DNA from: Beroe forskalii
Taxonomy: Eukaryota; Ctenophora; Nuda; Beroida; Beroidae
Assembly (NCBI GenBank): GCA_011033025.1
Contig: WFMF01000009.1
Span: 744,001-808,000 of the forward strand
DNA length: 64,000 nt
Direction of reading: 5' to 3'
Numbering within the stretch: position 1 is the stretch's first letter; every line of letters starts with the position of its first letter. Made by a program: the position numbers and the translations under genes. Below are positions 23,765 to 33,775 of the stretch, one piece after another. Below the pieces are notes generated by a model that had not been told where the DNA came from, ran no database searches, and saw nothing but the letters and a program-made list of their open reading frames with translations.

Positions 23765-24174
23765 CTGGTAAAGTGTGTGATATCTACGGCACGGAGCATC
23801 TCCTGCGACTCTTCACTAGGATTGGAGAACTGCTGGCCTTCACTGAGCTCGACAACAACGCAATCTCCATCCTTCAGAAGTACCTTCACCAACTACTAGC
23901 CTTCATTGGTGAGTAGGAAAGGGAGAAAGATGAGGGTTAAATTGGTAGCAAGATTTGTTATACTCCACCAGTTTCACAATTAGACTCCTATACTCATTAC
24001 TCCTATATATCATTGATAAAATGTAGCTATTGATAAGCAAAGAATGTGGTATCAGCATAAACCCCATCCCTCAACTGACTTAACCAACCCTCAGACATGC
24101 ACAGAGACAAATATCTGGACTCCTCAAACTACGTAATAGCAACTCCAGACTACTTGAGGCGAGCTGGCGTCTAG
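23765..24174 (+). CDS. MRG-domain protein (MRG15/MORF4L1-like), last two exons
   Basis: Exons 23765-23908 and 24095-24174, joined by a GTGAGT...CCCTCAG intron. The first reads GKVCDIYGTEHLLRLFTRIG followed by ELLAFTELDNNAISILQKYL. This matches the conserved YGxxHLLRLFxRIG..LAxT.LD....LL..YLH helix region of the MRG domain. The second exon gives YLDSSNYVIATPDYLRRAGV and a stop, the expected C-terminus (family pattern FSxSDYxxAPPEYxRKAV). Known family role: MRG15 is a chromodomain/MRG subunit of the NuA4/TIP60 acetyltransferase and Sin3-type complexes that reads H3K36 methylation in the nucleus. The chromo-barrel and first half of the MRG domain were not found upstream, so the gene is partial here, either with distant exons or 5' decayed. 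Splice phases are consistent (2 bases, 47 codons, 1 base, then 2 bases). The stop codon lies within a repeat (see 24145-24321). Confidence 0.75.
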
Positions 24175-24321
24175 CCAGACTACCTGAGGCGAGCTGGCGT
24201 CTAGCCAGACTATCTGAGGCGAGCTGGCGTCTAGCCAGACTACCTGAGACAAGCTGGCGTCTAGCCAGACTACCTGAGGCGAGCTGGCGTCTAGCCAGAC
24301 TACCTGAGGCGAGCTGGCGTC
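24145..24321 (+). repeat. 30-bp tandem array seeded on the MRG stop-codon peptide
   Basis: Six copies, each encoding PDYLRRAGV plus TAG in the first five. The first copy is the genuine end of the coding exon; the remaining five lie after the stop. The period is exactly 30, so frame is kept, and the last copy loses the TAG (GTCAAATTAAAC). Confidence 0.9.
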
Positions 24322-24992
24322 AAATTAAACGAGCTGGAATTATGAAGAACTGTTGTGAGACAACTTATGAAACCATATAATATGGGAGGCTGGGAGCTGA
24401 AATATGCCCCAATGAAGCAGAGAGATTGCAGATCAATCGGTCTGATTGTTCGAAGCGGGCGTTTAGCAACACCATCGAGACTTTCTGAGATCAGACAATT
24501 TGAAATCTCCTCCGGTCGCAATTCTACCTTAGTAATTTATTCGTTTGTTCAGAATTTCTATCGTATTTTAATGCTGCCAATTCGAAATATTCAAGTCAAG
24601 TTCGTGCCATTCCCCAGACTTTTAAATAAGGCAAGGAATAAACAATACATCATAGCAAGGCTTTCCTTGCAAACATGCAAATTACCTTGACTTGAGCTTT
24701 TAAATTGCTACGAATAGGTGCTGACAGGCGCAGTACAAGCATTTTGTACTCGTAAACATGTTGTTATTTGTTGTTATTGAATGCCTTCCAATCCTTTGTG
24801 TACATTGACCCTTTGTGTACATTGAGCCTACTCTAAACGACTTCACCCAGGTTTCTGGTTTACCCCAGTATAAGCTTTTATCGTTCCAAGCATCACCTCT
24901 TTACCTTTGCACTTTGCACATGGTTTTGCCATTTCACTAAGACCTCACTATGTAACTTTTCTAGTGTTATTCATTAAAGTTCAGCTGTCCCA
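24322..24992. other. 3' flank of the MRG gene; nothing else recognised
   Basis: A frame at 24355-24690 has no recognisable domain. Part of the segment is probably the MRG 3' UTR and downstream flank. Confidence 0.4.
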
Positions 24993-25136
24993 GGTGCCTC
25001 TACCTTTTGAGGCGCGGTGTATTACGCCGTGCCTAGGTACTCAATTGCGGCATGCAAAATATTTTAAACGCAAAGCCCCTTAACAAAAGCTCCCAAGCGC
25101 GGCGTAAAACGCTGCGCCTCAGAAGGTGGAGACACC
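24993..25136. mobile_element. Foldback element, about 144 bp with about 45-bp arms
   Basis: It starts GGTGCCTCTACCTTTTGAGG and CGCGGTGTATTACGCCG, and ends with the approximate complement (CGGCGTAAAACGCTGCGCCT then AGAAGGTGGAGACACC). No target duplication is obvious. Confidence 0.7.
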
Positions 25137-25154
25137 ACGATGATTCATTTTTCT

Positions 25155-26790
25155 GCGCTTAACTTCTTCACTATTTAGGGGTACACGACTAACTTCTTCA
25201 CTATTTAGGGGTATATGACTAACTTCTTCACTATTTAGGGGTACATGACTAACTTCTTCATTATTTAGGGGTACATGACTAACTTCTTCACTATTTAGGG
25301 GTACATGACTAACTTCTTCACTATTTAGGGGTATAGACTAACTTCTTCACTATTTAGGGGTATAGACTAACTTCTTCACTATTTAGGGGTAAACGACTAA
25401 CTTCTTCATTATTTAGGGGTACATGACTAACTTCTTCACTATCTAGGGGTAAACAACTAACTTCTTCACTATTTAGGGGTACTAGACTAACTTCTTCACT
25501 ATTTAGGGGTACATGACTAACTTCTTCACTATTTAGGGGTACACGACTAACTTCTTCACTATTTAGGGGTACATGACTAACTTGTTCACTGTTTAGGGGT
25601 ATATGACTAACTTCTTCACTATTTAGGGGTACACGACTCACTTCTTCACTATTTAGGGGTACATGACTAACTTCTTCTCTATTTAGGGGTACATGACTAA
25701 CTTCTTCATTATTTAGGGGTACACGACTAACTTCTTCACTATTTAGGGGTGTTATGACTTCTTCTTCACATTTAGACTAACTTCTTCACTATTTAGGGTA
25801 CATGACTAACTTCTTCATTATTTAGGGGGTATATGACTAACTTCTTCACTATTTAGGGGTACATGACTAACTTCTTCACTATTTAGGGGTACATGCACTA
25901 TTTAGGACTAACTTCTTCACTATTTAGGGGTGACTAACTTCATCACTATTTAGGGGTACATGACTAACTTCTTCACTATTTAGGGTACACAGCGACTAAC
26001 TTCTTCACTATTTAGGGGTACATGACTAACTTCTTCACTATTTAGGGGTACATGACTAACTTCTTCATTATTTAGGGGTACATGACTAACTTCTTCACTA
26101 TTTAGGGGTACATGACTAACTTCTTCACTATTTAGGGGTACATGACTAACTTCTTCACTATTTAGGGGTACATGACTAACTTCTTCATTATTTAGGGGTA
26201 CATGACTAACTTCTTCACTATTTAGGGGTAAACGACTAACTTCTTCACTATTTAGGGTGTTTTATTAACTTCTTCACTATTTAGGGGTACATGACTAACT
26301 TCTTCACTATTTAGGGGTACATTCTTCACTATTTGACTAACTTCTTCACTATTTAGGGGTACATGACTAACTTCTTCACTATTTAGGGGTACATGACTAA
26401 CTTCTTCACTATTTAGGGGTACATGACTAACTTCTTCACTATTTAGGGGTACATGACTAACTTCTTCACTATTTAGGGGTACATGACTAACTTCTTCACT
26501 ATTTAGGGGTACATGACTAACTTCTTCACTATTTAGGGGCATGACTAACTTCTTCACTATTTAGGGGTACTAACTTCTTCACTATTTAGGGTACATGACT
26601 AACTTCTTCACTATTTAGGGTACATGACTAACTTCACTATTTAGACCAACTTGTTCACTATTTAGGGGTACATGACTAACTTCTTCACTATTTAGGGGTA
26701 CATGACTAACTTCTTCACTATTTAGGGGTACATGACTAACTTCTTCACTATTTAGGGGTACATGACTAACTTCTTCAAATTTGAGGGGTA
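25155..26790 (+). repeat. 30-bp array of 3'-splice-site-like units upstream of RANBP3
   Basis: About fifty units of the form GGGGTACATGACTAAC followed by TTCTTCACTATTTA. Each unit contains a branch-point-like ACTAAC, a pyrimidine-rich TTCTTCACTATTTAG acceptor, and an ATG six bases after the AG that opens an eight-codon frame (MTNFFTI, stop). The last unit is altered to TTCTTCAAATTTGAG, which turns the short frame into the start of the RANBP3 reading frame at 26762. On the minus strand the array reads as VPLNSEEVSH decapeptide repeats, an artefact of the 30-bp period. Confidence 0.9.
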
Positions 26791-29700
26791 CATGACTGGG
26801 TCGCTGAAGCGCCACCCCTCTGAGGAAAGCGAAGAAACTCCGTCATCAAAGCGCCAAGAACCCCTCCCTCCCGATACCACCAACCCTCCTGATACCTCCA
26901 ACGCCCCTGAATCCGGAGATTCACCAGACACCTCTGATTCCATTCCTCCAGCTGAATCCACAGCCCCAGACACCACTGAATCCACTGAATCCCCAGTCAC
27001 AGCCTCTAACACAGGAGCTCCCTCACATCCAGTAGCCGATGCTTCCCCAGCTACATCAACAGATGATGCCCTAGCAGCGTCCCCAAACCTAGAAACCTCA
27101 GTTCAACCCTCAGACCCAGCCTCAAAAGAACCCTCAGAAGACCCAGCCTCGACAGCAGATGTCCCCAAGCAACCTCCCCCCTCAATATCGATAACTGCCC
27201 CTCCTACCATCTCAATAACCGCCCCAGTAGAAGCGCCTGCCAGTGATGGGGTGCCATCTGAGATTCCTCCTGCTGACTTAGCCCCCACACCCCCAGACAC
27301 CCCTCCAAAGACTGCTCCCAGTGAGGTCCCTGAAACCCCGAATTGTGAGGTCCCTGAGCCCAGTGGGGTCACTGAAACCCCTACTACTGGGGTCGCTGAG
27401 ACCCCTTCCGGTGGTGTCTCTGAGACCCCTTCCAGTGAGGTCTCTGACCCTCCTTCAAGTGGTGTCCCCCACCCCGTCCTATCGCCTGCTAGTAAGTTGG
27501 AGGGGGCATTGAGGAAGGGTCGGAGCGAGGTTAAAGTGAACGGAACAGAGAACTCCATCCTGACTAGCGGCTTCTCCCTGGCAGGCTCCTCCGCAAACCT
27601 CTCCCGCGCAGGTGATACTCTTTGGGTGCTGTTACCCATTTGTGTGCAGAACGCTCTATTGAAAAAGACTTTGATAAAGACGCGCGAAATTGTGTGCTTT
27701 TGACGGAATTTATAAAGAAAGTTGAAGCGCGCAGAGGAAATCCGCGCGTCTTTCTTTATCGAGGCCTCTGTCAATCAAGCGGTCTGCACACATATATTGC
27801 GTGATATTCTTTGCATTGCCGCTCAGTTTTCATGGTCGCTCGTGATCTTCATCTTACAATCAAAGCTATGTAATACAGGCATTTATTTATGGTATGCTTT
27901 CGATTGTCCATCGTTGCCACATGTCTTATTGTTCTACAGAAGTTTAACTCCAAACACTTTCCGCAGCCCCCACTGTGAACGGAGGTGGCAGCACGAGTAT
28001 CTTCGCCGCCGCTCTCGCCAACTCTTCCTCTGTTGCTGGCGAAATATTTGGCAACAAATCAAATACCTCTGGCGCTGGCGGAATCTTCGGCAGCAAATCA
28101 AATTCCTCTGGTGGCGGAATCTTCGGCAGCAAATCAAATTCCTCTGGAGGCGGAATCTTCGGCTCTTCCTCAAACTCCTCCTCTGGCGTTGGTATATTCG
28201 GTGGAGCTCCCAATGACTCTGGTGGAGGCGGTATTTTCAGCGCTGCATCTGATAAAAGTAGTGGAGGTGAGCTGCATGTGTTACCTTGTTGTCTTGACCT
28301 TATGTTACCGTAGTCGTTTTCTGGTAATCGGTAATATGTACGTTACATTAAGACCAGCTGGTGGCAAAATAACGTTCTGCAGTGCTGCCCTTATATACTC
28401 AATGTTTTGTTCATGTATTGGACAATACTGTATTACTCTATATTGGGCAATACTGTATTACTCTGTATTGGGCGATTCTTTATTGCTCTATATTGGACGA
28501 TTCTGTAGGGAACAGCTGGGTTTGCTCTCAGGGAGCAGCTGGGTTTGCTCTCAGGGAGCAGCTGGGTTTGCCCTCAAGGAGCAGATGGGTTTGCTCTCAG
28601 GGAACAGCTGGGTTTGCTCTCATGGAGCAGCTGGGTTTGCTCTCAAGGAGCTGGGTTTGTTCTCAGGGAGCAGCTGGTTTTGCTCTCAGGGAGCAGCTGG
28701 GTTTGCTCTCAGGGAGCAGCTGGGTTTGCTCTCAGGGAGCTGGGTTTGCTCTCAAGGAGCTGGGTTTGTTCTCAGGGAGCTGGGTTTGCTCTCAGGGAGC
28801 AGCTGGGTTTACTCTCAGGGAGCTGGGTTTGCTCTCAAGGAGCTGGGTTTGTTCTCAGGGAGCTGGTTAAGGTTTTTCTTTTGAAGATGTTGGATTTTTC
28901 TTATTCCATCAAAAATTAAAACAAACTTACGGAAATTATTTCTTAATGTAGGCGCAGAAGGAAATTTTTACTTAGATTTAATAAATCTTAAAATCTACCG
29001 TACCATAACTTTTACTTTTTACGAATTTTGGCTTCATTTTCAGCTTGAGAAGCAGTATTTTGATATTTCCATTGATTTGACAAATAATTTTAGAACTTGA
29101 ACGACCGTTTTAACTTTTAGTTTTTATGTGAAATTGGATTTAGTTTGGTTTTATGAAGGAGTAATACCATTATGTCATTTCCGTAATTATTGCCCAGTTG
29201 GATCCCAGTTGGATTTGCTTGGTTCTTTGGAGATACATTTAATGAAAGGTGTTTGCAGTCTCGGGCTTTTGCTCATGGTGTCCATGGCTACTGCACTTAC
29301 ACCTCCAAACATTATCTACATACTATTGGATGACTGGGGCTATCAGGATGTAGGCTTCAGAGATTCTAACATTCTCACCCCAAACATGGACAAACTGGCA
29401 CGTGAAGGAGTCATCTTACAAAACCATTACGTAACCCCCATCTGTGGTCCAACCAGAGCCTCTCTGCTGACGGGTCGCTATCCAATACGAACTGGATACT
29501 GGAATGGGAATCATGGTGCAGCTGTTCAATGGGGACTCCCCCTGGATGAGACCACCATGGCAGAAATGCTGTCCAGCCGAGGGTACTCCACGCATGCCAT
29601 CGGAAAGTGGCATCTTGGCTTCCACACGGAACAACATCTGCCAGTTGGACGAGGTTTTGACACTTTCCTCGGATTTGTATCGAGTTGTGATCAGGATCAT

Positions 29701-32700
29701 TTCCAGCACAGAACAAAATCGGGAGGATATGATTTGCGCTTGCAGTACCTTGGTGCAGAGGATGAAGTGAAAGATGAAGTGCTTTACGATATGAAAGGAG
29801 TGTACAACGCTGATATCTTTACCAACCGAACACTGGACTTGATAAAATCCCACGATCCCTCTGAACCATTTTATACTTATCTTGCATATGCCAATGTTCA
29901 TTCCCCTCTTCAAGCACCCCAGGAGGCGTATGATCAATACACTGGACACTTGAGTGAGAATACACCTCACGAAAGGAAACTAGTGGCTGCCATGGCTTCC
30001 ATTGTTGATGAAGGAGTAGGGAGAATAGTGGCTGAATTAAAGAAGACCGGGCTTTATGACAACACAATACTGGTGGTGAGTAGTGATAACGGTGGTCCAG
30101 GCGAATATCATTCCAACTATCCTTTACGAGGATTCAAACGGAGTGTTTATGAAGGAGGGGTGAGGAGCATGTCTTTCGTTCACAGCCCTCTTCTCTCACT
30201 GACTGGCTACATTAATAGCCAGGTTTTCCATGTTGTGGATTGGTACCGGACATTCCAACGGCTCTCAGGTGGAGAGGATGCTAGAGAGGAGAACGAGGGA
30301 AAAGCTGGAGAGGAATTCAAGTCTGAAGTACAACTAGACGGGGTCGATATATGGGATGCAATCAGCTCTAACCTGCCCATCCTTCGAAATGAAGTCCTCC
30401 TTAATTTCGGTCATGCTGATTTCTGTCATGATTGTCCCAGGAATAAAGGACATCCTCCGGACTTTGGTTTTGCAATCCGCAGTGGCAACTGGAAGCTCGT
30501 TGAAGATTCGATCAATCCAGATACATCCTACAGTGCACCAAATGGTTCAATAGTCGAGTATGAAGATCTGGCAGAAAGCCAAAGCCTTCCAATACAGCTG
30601 TACGACCTGTCAAGAGATGAACGCGAGCTGAAGAATGTTGCAGCGGATCACCCCGAGGTAGTGGAGCGGCTTCAAAACCGGAAAGCGTATTATAAGGGCC
30701 TTATCAGACACCTGTACCCTGCAGAAAATGGTCTTAATATCATCAATGATACCACATACTGGTGGAGCTAGATTGTTCTTCAAATGAAGTCACGATAAAT
30801 TGATGCTTCGAGAGCTTCGTTTCTTCAGACGTACTTCAGAAGCCTAAGACAAATATTTGATGATTTTAGACTTGAAATATATTATTACTCTATTGTAATT
30901 TAGAAATCTGTGATATGTTATAGTTAATAAGTTTCTTGAATTTTTCAATAAAATACTGATTTTTGCGTCAATAATCAATAAGTTACTCAAAGACTGAATA
31001 TACCTCAGAGATATCAATATGTTACTCAACGACTTAACACTTTACCATACCTCAGAGAAATCTAAAGAATCAGTTTGCGTCTTGATGATGTTCTCTTTCT
31101 CTAAGTCACTCTATTGTCATGATTTGTGAAAGCCATCATGATAATGTATCTCAGCTGATTCATGATTGTACAAATCAAATCCGCTGCATTTCATAAATTA
31201 TGGGGGTTGGGGGAAATTACTAAAATTCATTCATTCTTTCATTGCAGTAAAAGACGTATCTGATACACAGGAGGAGAGGTTATAAAATTCGGGCCATAGG
31301 AAACGCCTGGCCTTACTAGTCCTGCTGGGTGCTAGCTCAGGCGTAATGTTTACTATCTTTTCCTTGTGATTATCTTTTCCTTAGGGTTGACGAGAGAAAG
31401 AGAAACAAGAGTTTGAGTCAATAATTAATAAATAATAACATCAAATGTAAAAGATGCAATGCACTGTTGGCAAAATAAAGTTCTGCAGTGCTGCTGAGAG
31501 CTGCCCTTATATACTCAATGTATTGTTCATGTATTGGGCAATACTGTATTGCTCTATATTGGGTAATACTGTATTACTCAATATGGAAGGGGCGTAACCA
31601 GGGGAAGGCGACACAGGCGGCTACCTCCCCCTTTTTGGACAGTCCACCATGTGAAATGTCGTACCTGGGGACACCTCTCCTTCACTGAGGGACTCTGGCA
31701 GTGTTTAGCGGTATCTCTCTGCTTTCTACTACTCTGGCAGTGTGTAACTGTATCTCTTCAGGGTTCGTGTTTGGCGCCAATCTGTCCGACAGAGTCGTCA
31801 CGCCCAAGAAGGGAGAGGAGACCGAGTCTAAAGAGGAGGAGGAGAAGACAGAGGAGGATAAGGAGGAGAGTCAGGAGGAGGCAGCATCCTCAAAAACATC
31901 ATCCTCAAAAACATCGCTGAAAGAAATAGAGGTGAGACAACAGAGTCGAAATGAGGAATAAGGCTTGAAATAGGGCTGCTACTCAGTCAATCTACTACCA
32001 GTATCCAGTGCCGAATGCCGGTGACAAGTGAAAAACCTGTTCTCCCCCCTCACTCCTACAATTGCAGGTGTCAACAGGTGACATACCAGTCCCCTCACTC
32101 CTACAATTTCAGGTGTCAACAGGTGAGGAGGGTGAGAAGGTGGTGATGCAGGTGGCTTGTAAGCTCTACCAGTTCTGTCCCCTCACTAAGAACTGGATCG
32201 ACAGAGGAGCAGGGAATCTGAAGCTGAACGAGAAGGAGACTGAGGAGGCCGTGACGTCACGCATTGTCTTCAGATCTAAAGCTGTCATGAAGGTACATTT
32301 GAATGCATTGGAATGTACGATAATACATACTCCAATTCTCTGTTGTTGGAACTGATGTCACACTATTTCTCCCCATTACACTTGCCTAACTAAGGCATCC
32401 TTTTAATTCCCCACCTCTATAACTCCCCACTCCCTCACCCCCCCTCCCATCACCCCACTTCCCCCCCCCCTCCCCTCACCTCCTCTCACCCCCTCACCCT
32501 GCAGGTGATGCTGAACTCTAAGATATTCGCGAGTATGATCATTAACCGAGCTAACCTCACCCCCCTCACCTCACCCCCCTCACCTCACCCCTCCTCACCT
32601 CCAACTCCTCACCCCCTCACCCTGCAGGTGATGCTGAACTCTAAGATATTCGCGAGTATGATCATTAACCGAGCTAACCTCACCCCTCTCACCTCACCTC

Positions 32701-33775
32701 ACCTCCTCACCTCACCCCCTCACCTCACCCCTCCTCACCTCCAACTCCTCACCCCCTCACCCTGCAGGTGATGCTGAACTCTAAGATATTCGCGAGTATG
32801 ATCATTAACCGAGCTAACCTCACCCCCTCCCCCTCCCTCACCCCCTCCCCTCACCCACCTCAGCCCTCACCCCTCCTCACCCCCTTACCCTGCAGGTGAT
32901 GTTAAACTCTAAGATATTCGCGAGTATGATCATTAACCGAGCTAACCTCACCCCCTCATCTCACCTCACCCCTACCCCCCTCACCCTGAAGGTGATGCTG
33001 AACTCTAAGATATTCGCGAGTATGATCATTAACCGAGCTAACCTCACCACTATTCGGATATCTGGAGTTGATCTGCACGATGAGAAGTTCGTTACTTACC
33101 TCCTGAGATGCTCCAGGAACGAGTGCGACAAGTGAGTCTTCACCCACATTTGTATTTTACATTTGAACTGTAGTGGGTAATTGATGTGACAAGGAGTTCA
33201 AAGCGAACTCCTTTAATTTGTGATTTAACTTCCCGCCTATGTTTGTCTTAATTTCTTATTAAACGAGCTACTGGTGCACCATTGTACGTATTAGACAGTA
33301 TTGCCCATGTTCTCGAATTTTGGCACTCTCTTCCAACTCTCTGTCTTCTAACATGAGAATGTTTTGCCAACTCACCTAAAACCTTGTCAAGTTGCACACA
33401 GCTCTACTGAAGAGAAGGGAAATGGCACGCCAATACCAGGAGGAGCAGGGAGAAGTGAAGACTAAACCCCCCTCCTCCTCTACTACTACTCCTGGTAAAC
33501 CCTCCTCCTCATCTCTTGCTGGGGTCAAAACAACCCCAGGCGCCAAGAAGTCTACTGCTCCTTCATCAACACCCCCTGAGGGCGCAGAAGCAGGGAAAGG
33601 AGATAAGAGTGAAGGAAAGGAGGAGGAAAAGGAGGAGAATAGTGCAGCTGAGAGCGAGGAAAGTCCGTCAAAGTCCGAAGCGAGCAAGGAGAGTAAATCA
33701 GAGGGTGGGGATATAGCTAACGGAGCGAAGAGTAAAAGCAGCACATCAAATGAGGAATGTTCTGCAGTCCCATGA
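26762..33775 (+). CDS. RANBP3-like Ran-binding protein (six exons)
   Basis: Exons: 26762-27611, 27967-28266, 31762-31931, 32113-32292, 32992-33131, 33392-33775, about 674 residues. Exon 1 encodes a Ser/Thr/Pro-rich region with LKRHPSEE and SSKRQEP basic patches, possibly an NLS, and VSETPSS-type repeats. Exon 2 encodes four to six GGGIFGSKSNSSG (FG) repeats. Exon 3 has FVFGANLSDRV, the RANBP3 signature, then an acidic stretch. Exons 4-6 encode the RanBD1 domain (about residues 441-560; CKLYQF, NWIDRGAGNLKLNE, SRIVFRSKAVMKVMLNSKIF). The tail is acidic and Ser/Lys-rich. Known role: RANBP3 is a Ran-GTP-binding cofactor of CRM1/exportin-1 in nuclear export. Start: ATG at 26762 or in-frame ATG at 26792. 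The exon 5/6 junction is off by one base with canonical splice sites (see findings). The human protein is somewhat shorter and, as I recall, lacks tandem GxFG repeats, so NUP50/Nup2-like is an alternative name, but the FVFG..L.DRV motif favours RANBP3. Confidence 0.82.
27967..28266 (+). repeat. FG-repeat coding minisatellite (RANBP3 exon 2)
   Basis: Tandem 33-39-bp units encoding GIFGSKSNSSGG and variants (EIFGNKSNTSGAG, GIFGSSSNSSSGV, GIFGGAPNDSGGG, GIFSAASDKSSGG). GxFG motifs are the nucleoporin-type docking sites for transport receptors; here they sit N-terminal to a Ran-binding domain. Confidence 0.75.
28361..28470 (+). repeat. Direct repeat, left copy, flanking the nested arylsulfatase
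   Basis: GTGGCAAAATAACGTTCTGC through GCCCTTATATACTCAATGTT and two to three TATTGGGCAATACTGTATTA subunits. The matching copy is at 31466-31583. Confidence 0.8.
28508..28866 (+). repeat. About 23-bp minisatellite (GCTGGGTTTGCTCTCAGGGA)
   Basis: Sixteen or so units GGGAGCAGCTGGGTTTGCTCTCA, some lacking the 6-base AGCAGC part (17-bp form). TTTGCTCTCAG|GG resembles a splice acceptor. It lies in RANBP3 intron 2 between the left direct repeat and the arylsulfatase. Frames open in all three phases are artefacts. Confidence 0.85.
29242..30771 (+). CDS. Arylsulfatase (ARSB-like sulfatase), intronless, nested in RANBP3 intron 2
   Basis: 509 residues from ATG 29242, chosen because it gives a hydrophobic signal peptide (MKGVCSLGLLLMVSMATA) followed by the sulfatase strand PPNIIYILLDDWGYQDVGFR with the metal-binding DD. 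The catalytic signature CGPTRASLLTGRYPIR (residues about 68-83) contains the Cys that sulfatases convert to formylglycine (C-x-P-x-R). GKWHLG, the typical second sulfatase signature, and SSDNGG (metal-binding D-N) follow in order. Length and motif spacing fit the arylsulfatase B/I/J group, lysosomal or secreted enzymes that remove sulfate esters from glycosaminoglycans or other sulfated glycans. Several N-x-S/T sites agree with the secretory route. It lies wholly within the 3.5-kb intron between RANBP3 exons 2 and 3, same strand, with its own AATAAA at 30947. An intronless body suggests a retrocopy or an ancient intron-poor family; exact substrate unknown. Confidence 0.9.
   Translation: MKGVCSLGLLLMVSMATALTPPNIIYILLDDWGYQDVGFRDSNILTPNMDKLAREGVILQNHYVTPICGPTRASLLTGRYPIRTGYWNGNHGAAVQWGLPLDETTMAEMLSSRGYSTHAIGKWHLGFHTEQHLPVGRGFDTFLGFVSSCDQDHFQHRTKSGGYDLRLQYLGAEDEVKDEVLYDMKGVYNADIFTNRTLDLIKSHDPSEPFYTYLAYANVHSPLQAPQEAYDQYTGHLSENTPHERKLVAAMASIVDEGVGRIVAELKKTGLYDNTILVVSSDNGGPGEYHSNYPLRGFKRSVYEGGVRSMSFVHSPLLSLTGYINSQVFHVVDWYRTFQRLSGGEDAREENEGKAGEEFKSEVQLDGVDIWDAISSNLPILRNEVLLNFGHADFCHDCPRNKGHPPDFGFAIRSGNWKLVEDSINPDTSYSAPNGSIVEYEDLAESQSLPIQLYDLSRDERELKNVAADHPEVVERLQNRKAYYKGLIRHLYPAENGLNIINDTTYWWS
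30947..30952 (+). terminator. Poly(A) signal of the nested arylsulfatase
   Basis: AATAAA 176 bases after the stop codon, within the RANBP3 intron. If it were used on RANBP3 pre-mRNA it would truncate that transcript. Confidence 0.55.
31466..31583 (+). repeat. Direct repeat, right copy
   Basis: GTTGGCAAAATAAAGTTCTG through GCCCTTATATACTCAATGTA and TATTGGGCAATACTGTATTG subunits. Same order as 28361-28470, with an extra CTGAGAGCTG. Confidence 0.8.
32055..32130 (+). repeat. Duplicated acceptor of RANBP3 exon 4
   Basis: CTCACTCCTACAATT(G/T)CAG followed by GTGTCAACAGGTGA occurs twice, with AG ends at 32066 and 32112. The second continues into the real exon (GAGGAGGGTGAG); the first runs into CATACCAGTCCC. 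The period is about 46 bases. Confidence 0.8.
32505..33048 (+). repeat. Five copies of the 5' part of RANBP3 exon 5, each with an acceptor
   Basis: A 57-base coding segment (VMLNSKIFASMIINRANLT) starts at 32505, 32628, 32768, 32896 and 32992. Each is preceded by a C-rich polypyrimidine tract and CTGCAG, except the last, which has CTGAAG. Only the last copy continues into the rest of the exon (TIRISGVDLHDEKF). Copy 4 is in frame with copy 5 with no stop between; copies 1 and 2 are in frame with each other. Confidence 0.9.

Noticed and set aside
25354-26815. Minus-strand VPLNSEEVSH decapeptide repeat proteins
   Set aside because: The 30-bp repeat gives the same peptide whenever a stretch lacks indels; frames are broken by every irregular unit and no flanking domain or splice structure supports a gene.
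27103-27774. Minus-strand 223-codon frame opposite RANBP3 exon 1
   Set aside because: Shadow of a GC-rich, Pro/Ser/Glu-coding exon; the plus strand has the splice-consistent frame and the family motifs downstream.
28382-28919. Frames of 124-299 codons over the GCTGGGTTTGCTCTCAGG array
   Set aside because: Open in three phases through a 17/23-bp repeat; starts and ends do not match any domain, and the region lies within the RANBP3 intron.
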